A stretch of 25,148 bases of DNA from DASQWP01 sp050697555. Lineage in GTDB: Bacteria; Actinomycetota; Thermoleophilia; Gaiellales; Gaiellaceae. A model generated the notes under the pieces. The model saw nothing but the letters and a program-made list of their open reading frames with translations, did no database searches and was not told the origin of the DNA. The translations under genes were made by a program, and so were the position numbers. Positions 21,947 to 25,148 of the stretch are shown here, one piece after another (positions within the stretch are counted from its first letter, which is position 1; the number at the start of each line of letters is the position of its first letter). Location: NCBI GenBank assembly GCA_050697555.1, contig JBOHAD010000034.1:1-25148 (forward strand), read 5' to 3'.

Positions 21947-22965
21947 GTCTCGAAGATGTCGAGGGGCAGGAGCGCCGACACGACCGGGTTGGGGACGTCC
22001 ACGATCTCGGACAGGCGCAGGTCGACTGCGGCGCTCATGAGCGCGTAAGCCGCCTCGCGCGGGAGGCCGCGCTCGAGGGTCAGGTGGTCGAGCATGGCGA
22101 GGAGGGCGCGGCGCGTGGCGAGCGAGAGGTCGAGCGACTCGTTGCGCCCGTCCTCGTCCACCGAGAGCCCGGTCGTGGCGAACGCGGCCCGGGCAGGGAG
22201 CCCGGGCGTCTCGTAGGCGGGGAACGGCGGGCACCACGCCGGCTGCTTGCGCAGGCCGAAGCGAAGCGTGACGGCGCCGGCGATCTCGATGCCGGTACCG
22301 CACACCTCGCCCTCGCCCTGCGCGAAGTGGAGGTCGCCGACCGAGAAGAGCGCGCCGGTGACGTCGACGGGCAGGAGCAGGCGGCTGCCCGCGACGAGCT
22401 GGGGAACGTCGAGGTTGCCGCCGAGCTCGCGCGGTGGGATCGTCCGGAGCCCCGAGGCAGCCTCCGTCGGGATCGCCGTCTCCGGTAGGTCCTCCGCGAC
22501 CGCGCCGCCGCGGGCGCGCAGCTCCTCCTCGCGGGCGCGGATCCGGGCCACCGTCTCGTGCGAGGGTGCGACGCCCGCCACCCCCGCGAAGGCGGCGCCC
22601 GGGACGGCGACGCCCTGCAGCTCCGGGGCGCGGGCGCGCCCTCCCGCGATCTCCCACTTCACGACGAACGGGTCGGGGAAGAGGTCGGCGAGGTAGCCGA
22701 ACCCCGGGATGACCGCGGTCACGCCGAAACCCGCCGGCTCGTACGCGACGAAGTCGACCTCCAGGAGGTCTCCGGGCTCGGCCCCCTCCACGTGGACGGG
22801 TCCCGCGAGCGGATGCCCGAGGCCGAGGTCGAGCGAGCCCGCGTCCTCGTGCGTGCTCTCGGGCCCGAGCTGGCCGGCGAGCCCGTCCTCCGTCTCGAGG
22901 GTCAGCTCCTCACCGGGCGCGACCGTGGCGACGGGCTCCAGGTCCGGATGCCAGCGATTGTGCAT
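21943..22965 (-). CDS. acetamidase/formamidase family protein
   Basis: A 340-residue FmdA/AmdA-family amidase, which hydrolyses formamide or short aliphatic amides to the acid and ammonia in the cytoplasm. It opens HNRWHPD, the family signature, and has LQGVAVPGAAFAGVAGVAPS and PPRELGGNLDVPQLVAGSRL. These lead into the most conserved block, GALFSVGDLHFAQGEGEVCGTGIE, which holds the catalytic and metal-binding residues of the family. Length is within the normal range. ATG 22965 is one base after the stop of the GAF-domain gene, so it is the last gene of the - strand operon that begins with the carbamoylsarcosine-amidase-like gene. Formamide could arise from ring cleavage of heterocycles; the true substrate is not indicated. 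Confidence 0.9.
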   Translation of the reverse strand: MHNRWHPDLEPVATVAPGEELTLETEDGLAGQLGPESTHEDAGSLDLGLGHPLAGPVHVEGAEPGDLLEVDFVAYEPAGFGVTAVIPGFGYLADLFPDPFVVKWEIAGGRARAPELQGVAVPGAAFAGVAGVAPSHETVARIRAREEELRARGGAVAEDLPETAIPTEAASGLRTIPPRELGGNLDVPQLVAGSRLLLPVDVTGALFSVGDLHFAQGEGEVCGTGIEIAGAVTLRFGLRKQPAWCPPFPAYETPGLPARAAFATTGLSVDEDGRNESLDLSLATRRALLAMLDHLTLERGLPREAAYALMSAAVDLRLSEIVDVPNPVVSALLPLDIFET

Positions 22966-22966
22966 G

Positions 22967-23395
22967 TCAGGCGGCGAGGAGCGCGCGCACCCGCTCGCCC
23001 GCTTCGGCCGCCAGAGCGCGCTCGTCGGCGCTCCACCGCCGCGGCGCGCCGAGCTGGTGCAGGGAGACGATCGCCGCGAGCCGCCCGTCGACGAAGACGG
23101 GCGTCACGATCTGCGCCGCGAGTCCGCCGAAGACGCCGAGCATCCGCTGGAAGGCGGGATCGTCGAAGGCGCTCGCAGAGTCGTTCTGGACGACCTGCCG
23201 TCGGGTCTCGAGCATCTCCCGGACGACCGGAGCCGTCCGGAGATCGGTCGTCCGCTCGTCGCGGATGGACGGAACCCCGGGGACGAGCGCCTCGTGGGTC
23301 ACCGGGAAGAAGTCGCCCGAGACGTCGCGCCGGAGCGTGCAGCGGCTCGCGCCCGTCGCCGCGAGCAGCTCGTCGACGACCTTCTGGAAGGCCAC
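22967..23395 (-). CDS. small stand-alone GAF-domain protein
   Basis: A 142-residue protein made up of one GAF domain: a first helix (FQKVVDELLAATGASRCTLRR), a middle section (PVVREMLETRRQVVQND), then GGLAAQIVTPVFVDGRLAAIVSLHQLG and a terminal helix (WSADERALAAEAGERVRALLA). No kinase, cyclase or DNA-binding part is attached. It probably senses a small ligand or acts as an accessory protein; how it would signal is not visible. The start is taken as GTG 23395, whose first base is the last base of the preceding stop (TAGTG), so it is strictly coupled to the ornithine-cyclodeaminase-family gene. The frame is open much further upstream, but that part is a shadow of the two preceding genes. Confidence 0.75.
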   Translation of the reverse strand: MAFQKVVDELLAATGASRCTLRRDVSGDFFPVTHEALVPGVPSIRDERTTDLRTAPVVREMLETRRQVVQNDSASAFDDPAFQRMLGVFGGLAAQIVTPVFVDGRLAAIVSLHQLGAPRRWSADERALAAEAGERVRALLAA

Positions 23396-24414
23396 TAGGT
23401 AGAAATCATCTTCTTCTCGACGCCGACCCCGGCGGCGAGCGCGCGCTCGTACTCGAGCGGAACCGTGGCGGAGTCCTGGAGCGCGATCCCGGTCGAGTCG
23501 AAGACGGTGATCTGATCGTCCGACTGCCGGCCCTCGAGCTCGCCCGCGATCACCTTCCCGATCTCGCCCGCGACGTCGTCCTCCGAGATGAGGCCCTCCC
23601 TCAGGGGGACGTTGATCTCGCCGTCCGAGCGGCACTGGCGGATGTCGTCGACGAAGATCCGGGCGCGCCGCAGGAGGGCTCCTTCGAGCTCCTGCTCGCC
23701 CTCCAGGTCGGCGCCGAGCGCGGCGATGTGCGTCCCCGGCGAGATCCAGCCGTCCTCGACGATCCCGCCTCGCGCGTGCGTACCCGTGACGACGACGTCG
23801 GCGCCCCGGACGACCTCCGCGAGATCGGTCGAGGGCCTGAGCTCGAAGCTCGCGTACTTCCGCTGCTCGTCCTCGACGAAGCCGTCGAGCGTCGACTGGT
23901 TCCGGCTCCAGACGCGCACCTCCTCCCACGAGAAGACCTCGTTGCAGGTGGCGAGCGCTCCCCGGCCGACCGTCCCGGCGCCGACGATCGCGAGCACCCT
24001 CGAGTCCTTGCGGGCGAGCCACTTGGCCGAGACTGCCGCCGAAGAGCCGGTCCGCATCATCGTGTGGTGCGACCCGTCGCAGATCGCGAGCGGGAAGCCC
24101 GTCTCGGGGTGGGTGTAGATCAGGATCGAGAAGACCGTCGGGAGGTCGAAGCGGGCGTTGTCCTCGCGGATGGAGACCCACTTGCAGGCAGCCGCCTCCG
24201 GCTCCTCGATGTAGGAGGGCATCACCTCCCACTCGCCCGGATAGCGGTCGAGCACGATGTGACCCTTCGGTTCCATGTAGACGCGGCCGAGCCCGTGCAT
24301 GCGGAAGGCGTGCTCGACGCAGTCGTTGTACTCGGCCGGGGTCAGGAGGCCGATCATGTCGGTGCGGCTCAGGATGAGCGTCTTCCTGTTGCGCCAGCTC
24401 TCCGCTTGCGTCAT
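23395..24414 (-). CDS. ornithine cyclodeaminase / mu-crystallin family protein
   Basis: A 339-residue NAD(P)-binding protein of the ornithine cyclodeaminase/mu-crystallin family. Recognisable are the substrate-side lysine region (EAAACKWVSI), MMRTGSSAAVSAKWLARKD, the Rossmann glycine motif VLAIVGAGTVGRGAL, ADVVVTGTHARGGIV, and HIAALGADLEGEQEL with the aspartate characteristic of the family. Members deaminate ornithine to proline, dehydrogenate alanine, or reduce cyclic imines. In an operon with a carbamoyl-amino-acid amidase, reduction or deamination of a released amino or imino acid fits (inference). ATG 24414 overlaps the preceding stop by four bases (ATGA). The segment CDGSHHTMMRTG is somewhat unlike ornithine-specific enzymes, so ornithine itself need not be the substrate. 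Confidence 0.88.
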   Translation of the reverse strand: MTQAESWRNRKTLILSRTDMIGLLTPAEYNDCVEHAFRMHGLGRVYMEPKGHIVLDRYPGEWEVMPSYIEEPEAAACKWVSIREDNARFDLPTVFSILIYTHPETGFPLAICDGSHHTMMRTGSSAAVSAKWLARKDSRVLAIVGAGTVGRGALATCNEVFSWEEVRVWSRNQSTLDGFVEDEQRKYASFELRPSTDLAEVVRGADVVVTGTHARGGIVEDGWISPGTHIAALGADLEGEQELEGALLRRARIFVDDIRQCRSDGEINVPLREGLISEDDVAGEIGKVIAGELEGRQSDDQITVFDSTGIALQDSATVPLEYERALAAGVGVEKKMIST

Positions 24415-25121
24415 CGCCGCGCCTCCGCTGGCACCTGCCGCTCACGCCACGGGGTGACGCCGTCCAGGTAGTCGAGCACGCGCTCGAGCGGCTCCACGTC
24501 GCCGAACTTGGCATCGATGTCGAAGAGGTTCCACTCGACCACGCCCGCCACACGGTCGCCCACGCACTCGCGAACGACGATCGGGCGGAAACCCTCGGCG
24601 ATGGCGTCCTCGACTGTGTGGCGGACACAGCCCGCCATCGTCACGCCGGTGACGACGACGGTGTCGACGCCGGCCGCCTTGAGGAAGCCCGAGAGGTGGG
24701 TGCCGTGGAAGGCGCTCGCCGCCTTCTTGACGATGACCTGCTCGCCGGCCTCAGGCGCGATGCGCTCGTCGATCGCGACCGCGTCGGTCCCGAGCCGGAG
24801 CGCTTCGAGCGGGATCTTCCGGTGCCAGATGCCCATGTCCGTGTTCGGGCCGTCCGTGACCGCGTAAGCCGTTGTGGTGTAGACGACGGGAGCGTCCTTC
24901 GCGCGCGCGGCCGTGAGGAGCCGCTGGACGCCGGGGATGATCACCTCCATGCCGTCGCAGCTGAAGGGGTTTCCCGGCCGTGTCCAGGCGTTCGCGAGGT
25001 CGATGTTGACGAGCGCGGGGTGCTCGCCGAAGCCGACGCGGCGCATGAAGCCGCGACCCCGGTAGAGCTCGGAGTCCGCGGAGAAGACCTTCTCCAGGGC
25101 CTGAGTGATCTCGTCGGTCAT
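24411..25121 (-). CDS. isochorismatase-fold N-carbamoylsarcosine amidase-like hydrolase (copy 2)
   Basis: A 236-residue cysteine hydrolase, paralogous to the protein at 2063-2716. The triad is Asp41 (VNIDLANAW), Lys132/133 (IVKKAASAFHG) and Cys165 (TMAGCVRHT). The N-terminal arm is about 10-15 residues longer than in copy 1, with FMRRVGFGEHPALVNIDL resembling known N-carbamoylsarcosine amidases. It would decarbamoylate the N-carbamoyl product of an ATP-dependent hydantoinase such as HyuAB, as in creatinine breakdown via N-methylhydantoin. ATG 25121 is preceded by AAAGGAG (- strand, 25132-25126), so the start is well supported. It heads the - strand operon with the ornithine-cyclodeaminase-like, GAF and formamidase genes. 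The promoter probably lies beyond the window, as the last 27 bases show none. Confidence 0.9.
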   Translation of the reverse strand: MTDEITQALEKVFSADSELYRGRGFMRRVGFGEHPALVNIDLANAWTRPGNPFSCDGMEVIIPGVQRLLTAARAKDAPVVYTTTAYAVTDGPNTDMGIWHRKIPLEALRLGTDAVAIDERIAPEAGEQVIVKKAASAFHGTHLSGFLKAAGVDTVVVTGVTMAGCVRHTVEDAIAEGFRPIVVRECVGDRVAGVVEWNLFDIDAKFGDVEPLERVLDYLDGVTPWRERQVPAEARR

Positions 25122-25148
25122 CGTGCTCCTTTCGCTGCGGCCAAGCCG

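Overview
The window is about 25 kb of very GC-rich bacterial DNA (roughly 70% by eye). It has strong G/C at third codon positions, many GTG and TTG starts, and short or overlapping gene junctions. Gene content (F420/flavin LLM-type oxidoreductases, a MaoC/CitE/acyl-CoA dehydrogenase set, HyuA/HyuB hydantoinase, several isochorismatase-fold amidohydrolases) fits a soil-type actinobacterium, possibly of the Thermoleophilia. That placement is inference from composition and gene families; no rRNA or tRNA gene is visible. I find 25 protein-coding genes, one of them cut by the left edge, and no stretch longer than about 170 bases without a gene.

Layout. (1) 1-3646, + strand: the end of an L-asparaginase, a D-hydantoinase/dihydropyrimidinase, a translationally coupled N-carbamoylsarcosine-amidase-like hydrolase, and an EamA permease. 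(2) 3653-4534, - strand: a NodB-fold deacetylase of the allantoinase/cyclic-imidase type. It is divergent from a small CxxC protein coupled to a CobW-type metal-chaperone GTPase (4599-5838, +). (3) 5827-7756, - strand: two overlapping LLM-class oxidoreductase genes. (4) 7774-8876: a RAYT transposase gene bracketed by inverted pairs of a REP-like repeat. (5) 8886-13990, - strand: a tightly packed operon of CitE-like lyase, MaoC hydratase, MmgE/PrpD protein and two acyl-CoA dehydrogenases. (6) 14066-21946, + strand: an operon with a zinc-type quinone oxidoreductase/alcohol dehydrogenase, hyuA, hyuB, a GntR/FCD regulator, a class III CoA-transferase and an Asp/Glu/hydantoin racemase-like protein. 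(7) 21943-25121, - strand: an operon with a second N-carbamoylsarcosine-amidase-like hydrolase, an ornithine-cyclodeaminase-family protein, a GAF-domain protein and a formamidase/acetamidase.

How the genes may work together. The theme is hydrolysis of C-N bonds in cyclic amides, ureides and imides. There are two independent ring-opening routes: a metal-dependent hydantoinase, and an ATP-dependent HyuAB pair like N-methylhydantoinase. There are two carbamoyl-amino-acid amidases, a possible cyclic-imide hydrolase, a formamidase and an asparaginase. Nitrogen would leave as ammonia, and the carbon acids could pass through the CoA-transferase and the acyl-CoA dehydrogenase/MaoC/CitE set. That set resembles itaconate/mesaconate (C5 dicarboxylate) dissimilation. 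This is inference; no substrate can be read from the sequence.

Most worth a second look: the racemase-like protein lacks both catalytic cysteines; the RAYT cassette carries its own REP pairs and may have split an operon; the two neighbouring acyl-CoA dehydrogenases appear to place their catalytic glutamate in different helices; and a perfect 13-bp hairpin lies inside one of those dehydrogenase genes.
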